A DNA stretch of 6,972 nt from Caryophanales bacterium UBA4100 (GCA_002383285.1 DFXU01000065.1:1-6972), one strand, 5' to 3'; shown: positions 1 through 6,251, counted from the first letter of the stretch. Translations and numbers: made by a program. Notes: a model not told the origin generated them from the letters alone.

Positions 1-392
1 GTGAGAATGTAACCGTTGCTGGACTAACCGAGCTCGATGTGAACATTGGGGATACATTCGAGTGGGGAGAGGCTATCGTTCAGGTGAGCCAGCCTAGATA
101 TCCTTGCTATAAGCTGTCTATTCGACATCAAGCTCCAGAAATTCCTCAATTAGTTCTAAATCATGGATTTACAGGATATTATGTACGTGTGCTTCAATCT
201 GGCATGGTTTCGACGGAATCAGACATTCATATACTTCGACGAAATCCCCTTGGAATTCGTGTTGCCGATGTAAGTGAGGCATTCATGAACAATGAAACCA
301 ACACCAATTGGAAAGAGAAGGTTCAAGCTATATTAGCGGTAAAGGAGCTATCTGAAGGCTGGAGAAAGAAATTAATGAATAGATTGACCTAA
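1..392 (+). CDS. MOSC-domain protein, YiiM-like (5' partial)
   Basis: This is the C-terminal part of a MOSC-domain protein; the reading frame (first full codon at position 3) stays open to the left edge, so the true start lies outside the window. A GTG at 39 could be taken as a start, but the residues encoded before it (ENVTVAGLTELD) fit the family, so it is internal. The block SQPRYPCYKL carries the conserved MOSC cysteine, followed by the HGFTGYYVRVLQSG segment. The last ~45 residues (VADVSEAF to ELSEGWRKKLMNRL) match the 3-alpha domain that ends YiiM-type proteins. Members of the family are linked to the molybdenum cofactor and, in E. coli YiiM, to detoxification of N-hydroxylated base analogues; the substrate here is unknown. 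The gene ends with TAA, and no clear terminator follows before the ABC genes. The family call is confident; the exact function is not. Confidence 0.85.
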   Translation, partial: ENVTVAGLTELDVNIGDTFEWGEAIVQVSQPRYPCYKLSIRHQAPEIPQLVLNHGFTGYYVRVLQSGMVSTESDIHILRRNPLGIRVADVSEAFMNNETNTNWKEKVQAILAVKELSEGWRKKLMNRLT

Positions 393-530
393 CCAAGAGA
401 GCAAGATAATCCATCCTTTGTAGCGGATAAATCCATGGTTAAGAAGGTGTGATCGTGGTAGTCTGTAGTACAGAAGTGCATAATAATTGGCGGATATTCG
501 ATTGAGTATGCAGGCCATGCGAATTAGGAT
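393..530 (+). other. Intergenic leader of the ABC exporter operon
   Basis: This 138-bp gap separates the MOSC gene from the ABC pair. I see no T-tracted terminator and no good sigma-A promoter; TTGGCG at 487-492 lacks a convincing -10 partner. It contains three very short ORFs: 435-452 (MVKKV), 455-505 (GTG start, 16 residues, preceded by AAGGTG at 444-449) and 508-534 (MQAMRIRM), whose TGA overlaps the GTG start of the first ABC gene. It also contains a direct repeat (ATAATCCAT at 406-414, ATAAATCCAT at 427-436) and the palindrome CTGTAGTACAG at 463-473. Related Bacillus exporter operons (bmrBCD) are controlled through a translated leader, so regulation in this gap is plausible but unproven. 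Confidence 0.4.
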
Positions 531-2294
531 GTGAATTTTCTGAAGTCTACCCATTTGTTGGTTCAATTCATTAAAGCAAAATGGTACATCTATACATCGG
601 GCATTCTCTTCATTACTGTTGCTAATATTGTGCAAGCGTACTATCCCAAAATCCTAGGAAATTTTACTGATCAGTTAAAGATAGGTGAATTAACGAAGCC
701 GATGGTTGTGGATTACAGCTTACTCTTGATGGGGGTAGGCGTGACTTTTGCTATCTTAGCCGGTATCGGACAATTTCATATTATGTATGTTGGGCGGATA
801 TTCGAATTTTTTACTCGCAAGCGATTATTCGATCATTTCACTACCCTAAGTGAAAGCTTCTACTCGAAGAATGGGGTCGGTAAGCTGCTTAGCTTTGTAA
901 TGAATGATGTAACCACAGTCAGAGAATCCATATCTATGGGTGTAAATCAATCTGTGAATGCATTGATGTTACTATTGTCGGCAATATTCTTCATGCTGTT
1001 TACTACCTCAATTCCTTCTTATCTGATCGTGGTGTGTGTGATCCCGATGCTAATTATTCCTTGGATTGTCGTTCGATTTGGCCCGGTTATTCGCAAGCGC
1101 TCATTGACGGTTCAGCAATCCCTCGCTCGAATGACAGAATCGGCAGAGGAGCAATTCGGTGGCATTCGGGTAACGAAGAAGTTCGCCGTTGAGCCGATTA
1201 TGAATGATAGATTCGGTAATACCGTCGATACCTTGAGAGATAATCAGCTAAGGCTCGTACGTGTATCATCCCTATTCCAAGCGCTCATCCCTTTCTTGGG
1301 TGCGCTATCTCTTATGGTGACAATTGGGTTGGGCGGATACTTGACGATTGAGAACCATATTACACTTGGTGAGTTTGTTGCTCTATGCTTCTATATTCGC
1401 ATGATGGTAAACCCGTTACAGCAGATCGGTAATGTAATTAATACGATGCAGAGGTCCCGCGCATCTTTAGAACGGCTTAATGATCTACTTGGTATGAGAT
1501 CTGAGATTCAGGAGATTGATTCTGCTCAAGCAATAGACCTGCATAATACCAGTATTCGAATTAATCACTTATCCTTCTCGTACCCTGACGCTACGCAGGA
1601 GGCATTACATGATATTGATCTAGATATTGAGCCTGGAACAATCGTGGGAATTATCGGTAGAACGGGTAGTGGCAAAACAACGCTGATGAAGCTCCTGCTG
1701 CGCATCTATGAACCGCCTGAAGGTACTGTGTGGGTAGGCGAAACAGATATACGAGAGATGACATTAGAGAGTCTTAGGGAGCAGATCGCTTATGTTCCAC
1801 AGGAAGGCTTCCTGTTCAGCACGTCCATTAGGGATAATATTGCATTCTTCCAACGTAATACTGCCTTTGAATATGTGGAGAGGGCGGCCAAACAAGCACA
1901 GATATACAGTAATATCGCCGAGCTTCCTGAACAATTCGATACGAAGCTGGGGGAACGGGGAGTTACGTTATCCGGGGGCCAGAGACAGCGAACAAGCTTA
2001 GCTCGAGGTATCATTAAGAACGCTCCTATTATGATCCTAGATGATAGTGTAAGTGCGGTTGATTCAGTTACAGAGAATGATATCATTGCCGAGCTTCGGT
2101 TAGGACGTAAGAATAAAACGACCATTATTATTGCACATCGAATTAGTGCGTTGAAATATGCGGATCTGATTATTGTCTTGGATAAGGGTCGCATTGTTCA
2201 GAGGGGCACACATCAAGAGCTCCTCGATCAGAAGGGTATTTATGCGATGCTTCATTCGATACAGGAGGAGGGGAATCCACATGTCGAAGATTAA
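531..2294 (+). CDS. ABC exporter half-transporter, YheI/BmrC-like subunit with degenerate ATP site
   Basis: This encodes a 587-residue membrane-embedded half-transporter: a six-helix type IV exporter domain (about residues 15-310) fused to a nucleotide-binding domain (about 340-580). Visible motifs are Walker A GRTGSGKT (376-383), Q-loop Q424, signature LSGGQ (480-484), Walker B IMILD (500-504), D-loop SAVD (508-511) and H-loop H536. The residue after Walker B is D505 instead of the catalytic Glu, as in the YheI/BmrC half of Bacillus heterodimeric multidrug exporters. The GTG start is the first possible one, because an in-frame TAG lies at 525-527. Its ribosome site is weak (TTAGGA almost touching the start), so TTG at 555 or 558 is an alternative. 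The last 14 bp overlap the next gene, pointing to a co-translated heterodimer. The class is certain; the exported substrate cannot be told from sequence. Confidence 0.93.
   Translation: MNFLKSTHLLVQFIKAKWYIYTSGILFITVANIVQAYYPKILGNFTDQLKIGELTKPMVVDYSLLLMGVGVTFAILAGIGQFHIMYVGRIFEFFTRKRLFDHFTTLSESFYSKNGVGKLLSFVMNDVTTVRESISMGVNQSVNALMLLLSAIFFMLFTTSIPSYLIVVCVIPMLIIPWIVVRFGPVIRKRSLTVQQSLARMTESAEEQFGGIRVTKKFAVEPIMNDRFGNTVDTLRDNQLRLVRVSSLFQALIPFLGALSLMVTIGLGGYLTIENHITLGEFVALCFYIRMMVNPLQQIGNVINTMQRSRASLERLNDLLGMRSEIQEIDSAQAIDLHNTSIRINHLSFSYPDATQEALHDIDLDIEPGTIVGIIGRTGSGKTTLMKLLLRIYEPPEGTVWVGETDIREMTLESLREQIAYVPQEGFLFSTSIRDNIAFFQRNTAFEYVERAAKQAQIYSNIAELPEQFDTKLGERGVTLSGGQRQRTSLARGIIKNAPIMILDDSVSAVDSVTENDIIAELRLGRKNKTTIIIAHRISALKYADLIIVLDKGRIVQRGTHQELLDQKGIYAMLHSIQEEGNPHVED
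2263..2273 (+). promoter_or_regulatory. Ribosome binding site of second ABC gene
   Basis: AGGAGGAGGGG lies inside the end of the first ABC gene, 7 nt before the ATG at 2281. It fixes the start there. The same frame is open further upstream to 2173, but that stretch reads antisense-like residues inside the first gene's NBD and has no comparable ribosome site. Confidence 0.88.
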
Positions 2295-4107
2295 TGATCA
2301 GAGCATGGATAGCTCCATGGAGAAGGACCCAGGCTCAAGTGGAAGAGTGAAGTACACGTCAGCCTTTAGTGCACTATTACCCTATGTAAAGCCTCATCGG
2401 AGAACATTCCTTCTCTTATTCGTCTGTATATTCTTAGCTGTGAGTGCGGAGCTACTGCAGCCCTATCTGTTTAAGATTGTCATTGATGATTATCTGGAGA
2501 TCGGCAATACCAATCTGAGCATATTACTATTAATTTGTATAGTTTACTTCGTTCTATCAGTAACAAATTTAATCTTCTCTTACTTACAGAATAATCTGCT
2601 TCAGAAAGCCGGTCAGAGTATTGTTGGACGTATTCGTAAGGACTTGTTCTTACATATCTCCAAGCAATCGATGTCTTACTTCGACCGTGTTCCTAGTGGC
2701 AGCTTAATTACCCATGTATCGAGTGATACAGAAGCGATCAATCAATTTCTCACTCAAGTGTTACTCAGCTTACTAAGAGATGGCTTAACATTAATATTCA
2801 TTATTTTACTGATGTTTCAATTAGATGTAACACTCACCCTGTATTGCCTAATTTTATTACCAATCATATTTCTCATCGCTATTGCCTTTCGCTCATATAT
2901 GCGTAAGACATATCAGATTGCACGTATAAGTTTGTCTCGTCTGATATCCTTTGTTGCTGAGAATTTGGCAGGCATGAATCTTATTCAAGCGTTCCATCAA
3001 GAGAAGGAGCAGCAATCACAATTTACAGATCGTAATAAAAACTATCTCCGAGCTAATCTAAGGGAAATTCGTACGAATGTATTATTTAACCGTTCCTTCG
3101 ATATTCTAGGCAACCTAGCTATTGCCTTTGTGGTATGGCTTGGTGGTTACCTGGTATTGAATCAGAACATGTCTTTCGGAGTGCTGTTCGTGTTCATTAC
3201 TTATATTCGGATGTTCTTCCAGCCCATCAATACGATCACACAGCAATGGAATATGCTGCAGTCCGCCACGGTGTCCATTCAGCGAATTTGGAGTATATTC
3301 TCGATTAATCCAGAGGTCGAGGATGTTAAGAAGCCTATTGATATTAATCTGGATGAGGTTGAAGGTCATATCGATTTTAACCATATTCAGTTTGCTTATC
3401 AGGATGGTACGCCAGTCATACATGATCTGGATTTGCATATTCTACCTGGTGAGATGATTGGTATTGTTGGGACAACAGGTGCTGGCAAGAGCTCACTGAT
3501 CAGCTTACTCTGTAGATTCTATGATGTGAAGAGAGGAAGCGTGGAGATAGATGGTGTTGACATACGGAACATTCGACAGTCCACTCTGCACCGTTTAATC
3601 GGGCTTGTGCAGCAGGAGCCCTATCTATATTCAGGATCGATTGTGGATAATGTCAGGATGTTCGACGAATCAATATCACGTGATCAGGTTATCCGAGCTT
3701 GCGAGTTTGTTGGGGCAAGTCAATTAATAGAGCAATTGAAGGATGGCTACGACACGCGCTTATCGGAGAGAGGGAGTGGATTGTCTGCAGGCGAGCGCCA
3801 ATTAATCTCATTCGCGAGAATTATTGTGTTCCAGCCGAGGATTCTCATTCTAGATGAAGCAACAGCGAATCTAGACTCTCACACGGAGCAATTGATCCAA
3901 GCTGCGCTTCATATTGTATCAGAGGGTAGAACATCCTTGATCATTGCACATCGATTATCAACGATCATGCAAGCGGATCGGATTCTGGTTATGAAGGATG
4001 GTGCTATCGTAGAGGAAGGAAGTCATACAAAGCTGCTAGAGCTGCATGGTTATTATGAACAGCTCTACCTGCATTCGCAAGGGCACACGATGAATGAGGC
4101 AGGCTGA
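2281..4107 (+). CDS. ABC exporter half-transporter, YheH/BmrD-like subunit with catalytic Glu
   Basis: This encodes a 608-residue half-transporter that should pair with the product of the gene before it. After a hydrophilic N-terminus (about 1-35) come six membrane helices (about 42-320), then a nucleotide-binding domain (about 362-595). Motifs are Walker A GTTGAGKS (397-404), Q-loop Q445, signature LSAGE (501-505), Walker B ILILD (521-525) followed by the catalytic E526, D-loop ANLD (529-532) and H-loop H557. The altered signature faces the Asp-bearing Walker B of the partner, so one composite ATP site is degenerate and the other complete, as in BmrC/BmrD-type exporters. The family's YheH is longer because of a large insert between helices 1 and 2; here that loop is short (around residues 70-80). 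The start is set by a very strong ribosome site and a 14-bp overlap with the first gene. The likely role is drug, lipid or peptide export; the substrate is unknown. Confidence 0.94.
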   Translation: MSKINDQSMDSSMEKDPGSSGRVKYTSAFSALLPYVKPHRRTFLLLFVCIFLAVSAELLQPYLFKIVIDDYLEIGNTNLSILLLICIVYFVLSVTNLIFSYLQNNLLQKAGQSIVGRIRKDLFLHISKQSMSYFDRVPSGSLITHVSSDTEAINQFLTQVLLSLLRDGLTLIFIILLMFQLDVTLTLYCLILLPIIFLIAIAFRSYMRKTYQIARISLSRLISFVAENLAGMNLIQAFHQEKEQQSQFTDRNKNYLRANLREIRTNVLFNRSFDILGNLAIAFVVWLGGYLVLNQNMSFGVLFVFITYIRMFFQPINTITQQWNMLQSATVSIQRIWSIFSINPEVEDVKKPIDINLDEVEGHIDFNHIQFAYQDGTPVIHDLDLHILPGEMIGIVGTTGAGKSSLISLLCRFYDVKRGSVEIDGVDIRNIRQSTLHRLIGLVQQEPYLYSGSIVDNVRMFDESISRDQVIRACEFVGASQLIEQLKDGYDTRLSERGSGLSAGERQLISFARIIVFQPRILILDEATANLDSHTEQLIQAALHIVSEGRTSLIIAHRLSTIMQADRILVMKDGAIVEEGSHTKLLELHGYYEQLYLHSQGHTMNEAG

Positions 4108-4125
4108 ATGAGCAGCGCAAATTTC

Positions 4126-5001
4126 TTACCTGTTGTGAGATACAAGCTTTATTCGATTAGCATGCTTGCTCGCGTATGAAGTTGGGGACATACCCACAAT
4201 TTTCTTGAATAATCGGCTGAAGTAGAATTCATCGGAATAACCCACACTCTGACTTATTGCCTTAAGTCGATAGTCGGATAATGAGAGTAATTCCTTCGCA
4301 CGATCCATTCGAAGGTGGGCTAAGTAATCGATGGGGCTGTATCCAGAATACTTCTTGAACAAACGTGAATAATGGCTTGGACTAATACCAGCCATAGCCG
4401 CTAAGTCCAACAAATTCAGATCCTCCGAATAGTGGTTAACCATATGCTCGATTGTATGTTCAATTGCCAACGTAGTATTACCAGCAACATGGCGAGAACG
4501 AAAGTCGTGGGCAATCGCTAGAAGCAGCTCATAGAATAGTATTTTACGACGCATTGCGACCATATTGCCCCTGCGCTGCCACAAGTAGTGGAGCTGCTCG
4601 AACAGATTAATGATGACAGGCGCATTGTTAAGCATATATGCTCCTTGTAGTGGGAAGTCTCCTTCGAGAGAAGGTCGGAATGTCCATTGACCTTCCTCTT
4701 CAGCTGCTCCCGCCACACCAAATCTGACAAAGTAATACTCCAACGGGTCAGTTGGTTCAGGTAAACGCTCGAACACAGTGCCAGGCACGATTGCGAACAA
4801 TTTACCTGCTTCAGCTGTATGATGCTTACCATCTAGAATAAAGGTTCCCCTCCCCTTAGAGATGAACCAGAAGGAATGAAATTGATGTTGCTTAGGTGCT
4901 TTATTCCATGTCGGATCACACTTGGTATGACCTACTAGCTGAATGGTGAACACCATATCATTCAATTGCTTAATGAGATCACCGGGTTTAAGCTTAAGCA
5001 T
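4126..5001 (-). CDS. AraC-family transcriptional regulator with N-terminal cupin
   Basis: This encodes a 291-residue cytoplasmic DNA-binding regulator. The N-terminal half (about 15-150) is a cupin/AraC-binding sensor domain, with the typical HSFWFISKGRGTFILDG strand and the AGKLFAIVPGT turn. The C-terminal part (about 183-280) holds two helix-turn-helix units: LNLLDLAAMAGISPSHYSRLF (195-215) and LKAISQSVGYSDEFYFSRLF (246-265), the second followed by the GMSP segment normal for the family. The ATG start has a strong AAGGAGGG site (5007-5014 on the opposite strand). The gene is divergent from the AEC permease and converges on the ABC pair with an 18-bp gap. In such layouts the regulator usually controls the divergent transporter and itself; control of the ABC pair is less likely. 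The effector, probably a small sugar-like or organic ligand, is unknown. Confidence 0.93.
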   Translation of the reverse strand: MLKLKPGDLIKQLNDMVFTIQLVGHTKCDPTWNKAPKQHQFHSFWFISKGRGTFILDGKHHTAEAGKLFAIVPGTVFERLPEPTDPLEYYFVRFGVAGAAEEEGQWTFRPSLEGDFPLQGAYMLNNAPVIINLFEQLHYLWQRRGNMVAMRRKILFYELLLAIAHDFRSRHVAGNTTLAIEHTIEHMVNHYSEDLNLLDLAAMAGISPSHYSRLFKKYSGYSPIDYLAHLRMDRAKELLSLSDYRLKAISQSVGYSDEFYFSRLFKKIVGMSPTSYASKHANRIKLVSHNR

Positions 5002-5024
5002 AGGAGCCCTCCTTATTTAGAAAG

Positions 5025-5041
5025 CTAATCGTATTCTAATC
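5025..5041. promoter_or_regulatory. Candidate AraC-type operator: two direct repeats in the divergent gap
   Basis: CTAATC occurs at 5025-5030 and again at 5036-5041, 11 bp apart, which is about one helical turn; on the minus strand this reads GATTAG twice. AraC-family proteins use their two HTH units to bind direct repeats on one face of the helix, and the site lies midway between the regulator and permease starts. Assignment is by position and spacing only. The 69-bp gap has no clean -35/-10 pair in either direction that I can defend. Confidence 0.35.
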
Positions 5042-5055
5042 TTAACATATCACAT

Positions 5056-5062
5056 AGAGGAG
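5056..5062 (+). promoter_or_regulatory. Ribosome binding site supporting the TTG start of the permease
   Basis: AGAGGAG lies 8 nt before TTG at 5071. It supports this uncommon start codon over any later in-frame ATG, because the residues just after TTG (SYFLHILFNNVTPI) form the first membrane helix expected in this family. Confidence 0.8.
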
Positions 5063-5070
5063 CATCTAAG

Positions 5071-5991
5071 TTGAGCTATTTCTTACACATTCTATTTAAC
5101 AATGTTACGCCAATTATCATCATTATTATTATAGGGGCTTTACTGTATCGTGCCTTTAAGCTGGATGCTAAGACATTAGCTAAACTGAATTTTTACCTAT
5201 TCAGCCCAGCTATCATATTCAAGATGATCTATGAATCTGAATTGTCATGGACTATGATATTGCAGGTTCTCCTGTTCTTAGCTGTCTTCTCAATAAGCTT
5301 GTTTATAATTGTAGAGATTGTATGCAGAGTGAAAGGATATAAAGGCAGCATGAAGAGTGCGATGCACAATAGTGTTCATCTTTATAACAGTGGTAATTAT
5401 GCGATTCCGTTAAACCAGCTTGTGTTCGCTGGAAGCACGGTATCCTTATCTATTCAAGCAGTTGTTATGATGGCGCAGAATCTAGCGGGTAATACACTTG
5501 GAATATATAGTGTGAATGCACACAAAAGCACGCTCCGTGCGACGATCCGCACGATATTATCCTTCCCATCATTATATTGTATTCCTATTGCGTTCATTCT
5601 TAGAGAATTTGAGGTTGGTATTATACCAGCTCTGTCTATTCCTCTTAACTATGTTGCTGATGCATTCATATCCGTAGCTTTGATCACCCTAGGTGTTCAG
5701 ATTGGGGCTATGAAGTGGAAAATTCAAATTTCGAATGTGATCATATCGAATACACTACGATTATTAATAAGCCCTGCTCTAGGATTTCTTGTCATATGGC
5801 TACTTGGAATTGAAGGAATTGTAGCACAAGCGCTAGTTTTATCCTGTGCTGTTCCAACCTCAGTTTTATGCTTGATGCTGGCTGTTGAGTTTGATAATGA
5901 AGTAGACTTCTCCTCTCAGGCAGTTCTCTCATCTACATTATTTAGTGTATTCACGGTTACTTTAGTTATCTCATTACTTAATTTCATCTAA
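5071..5991 (+). CDS. AEC family (auxin efflux carrier-like) permease
   Basis: This encodes a 306-residue integral membrane protein with about ten hydrophobic helices in two five-helix halves and almost no soluble domain, the normal size for bacterial AEC carriers. Helices 1-5 span about residues 5-145 and the second half about 158-304. The crossover motif NSGNYAIP (106-113) matches the N-x-G-N-x-G-x-P pattern of the family. The second half carries ITLGVQIG (205-212) and the closing PTSVLCLMLAVEFD segment (262-275). Bacterial members move small organic anions such as malate, or have unknown substrates; plant PIN proteins are distant relatives. It reads divergently from the AraC-type regulator, which suggests ligand-controlled uptake or efflux. 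It starts with TTG and ends with TAA. No strong terminator follows; only a weak 5-bp hairpin, CATCA/TGATG at 6009-6024, is visible. The family is confident; the substrate is unknown. Confidence 0.92.
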   Translation: MSYFLHILFNNVTPIIIIIIIGALLYRAFKLDAKTLAKLNFYLFSPAIIFKMIYESELSWTMILQVLLFLAVFSISLFIIVEIVCRVKGYKGSMKSAMHNSVHLYNSGNYAIPLNQLVFAGSTVSLSIQAVVMMAQNLAGNTLGIYSVNAHKSTLRATIRTILSFPSLYCIPIAFILREFEVGIIPALSIPLNYVADAFISVALITLGVQIGAMKWKIQISNVIISNTLRLLISPALGFLVIWLLGIEGIVAQALVLSCAVPTSVLCLMLAVEFDNEVDFSSQAVLSSTLFSVFTVTLVISLLNFI

Positions 5992-6033
5992 TTAGAATTC
6001 ATGTCAGGCATCACCTAACTGATGGAATATAAA

Positions 6034-6063
6034 TTGACACAATCCCGCTTTGTCTTCTATAAT
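6034..6063 (+). promoter_or_regulatory. Sigma-A consensus promoter of the riboswitch-terC transcript
   Basis: A perfect -35 TTGACA (6034-6039) and a perfect -10 TATAAT (6058-6063) are separated by 18 bp. Transcription should begin near 6070, about 20 nt before the aptamer. Both boxes match the housekeeping consensus fully, so basal initiation should be strong and control should fall on the leader RNA downstream. Confidence 0.88.
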
Positions 6064-6088
6064 AAAGATAATCAAATAGATTCTGCCC

Positions 6089-6181
6089 CAAAGGGGAGTA
6101 GCTCCCGCAGCAAAGTCGTCAATACGGCCCACAAGCCCGGCTTTGTTGGCAACAATTTCATTGTTGTTAGCAAGACCTTTG
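6089..6181 (+). promoter_or_regulatory. yybP-ykoY manganese riboswitch aptamer
   Basis: The leader RNA carries the conserved yybP-ykoY blocks in order: GGGGAGTAGC (6093-6102), GTCGTCAATACGG (6115-6127), CCGGCTTTGTTGGC (6137-6150) and TTAGCAAGACC (6167-6177). Pairing that can be read directly: P1 CAAAGG (6089-6094) with CCTTTG (6176-6181); a central stem CAAAG (6111-6115) with CTTTG (6141-6145); and a hairpin CAACAAT (6150-6156) with ATTGTTG (6160-6166). This class is known to bind Mn2+ and to turn on export or homeostasis genes, including TerC-type and MntP-type proteins. Here the P1 3' strand is also part of the terminator stem, so Mn2+ binding should block termination: an ON switch for the TerC gene that follows. 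Confidence 0.95.
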
Positions 6182-6210
6182 CCGATTATTTTTCGGCAGT
6201 GGTCTTTTTT
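6172..6210 (+). terminator. Riboswitch-controlled intrinsic terminator
   Basis: AAGACC (6172-6177) pairs with GGTCTT (6201-6206) and TGCCGA (6180-6185) with TCGGCA (6193-6198). Between them is a two-position joint (one T-T mismatch and one T-G wobble). The apical loop is 7 nt, and six Ts run from 6205 to 6210. The 5' arm includes 6176-6181, which is also the 3' strand of aptamer stem P1. The two folds are therefore mutually exclusive, and the terminator forms when Mn2+ is low. Confidence 0.88.
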
Positions 6211-6221
6211 GTTGGGAAATT

Positions 6222-6251
6222 GACCATATCCGATAATCGGAAAGGTTTTTT
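6222..6251 (+). terminator. Second terminator-like hairpin in the terC leader
   Basis: TCCGA (6229-6233) pairs with TCGGA (6237-6241) around a TAA loop, and ACC (6223-6225) can pair with GGT (6244-6246) below a small internal loop. The Ts run from 6246 to 6251. It is weaker than the first hairpin but has the same order of elements: GACC, four bases, CCGAT, loop, TCGG, GGT and T-run. It could be a back-up terminator or a decayed duplicate. Whether it acts is not known. Confidence 0.55.

Noticed and set aside
39..41. GTG as the start of the MOSC gene
   Set aside because: The frame is open to the window edge and the residues before it continue the family sequence, so the gene is cut by the window, not short.
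372..635. Minus-strand ORF of 87 codons across the MOSC-ABC gap
   Set aside because: It overlaps both the MOSC end and the ABC start antisense and has no recognisable protein features.
1790..2194. ORFs opposite to or out of frame with the first ABC gene's NBD, including 1792-2001 plus and 2100-2282 minus
   Set aside because: They are shadow frames of the strongly conserved Walker/signature region and carry no independent coding signal.
2173..2280. A 36-residue N-terminal extension of the second ABC subunit
   Set aside because: It lies wholly within the first ABC gene, while the ATG at 2281 has a near-perfect ribosome site and gives a normal N-terminus.
3115..3438. Minus-strand ORF inside the second ABC gene
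   Set aside because: It is antisense to a conserved transporter segment, without a ribosome site or recognisable domain.
4518..4832. Second minus-strand frame inside the AraC gene
   Set aside because: It is an out-of-frame shadow of the regulator's cupin region.
6004..6024. Terminator for the permease gene
   Set aside because: Only a 4-5 bp hairpin (CATCA/TGATG) can form and no T-run follows, so it does not meet the pattern of an intrinsic terminator.
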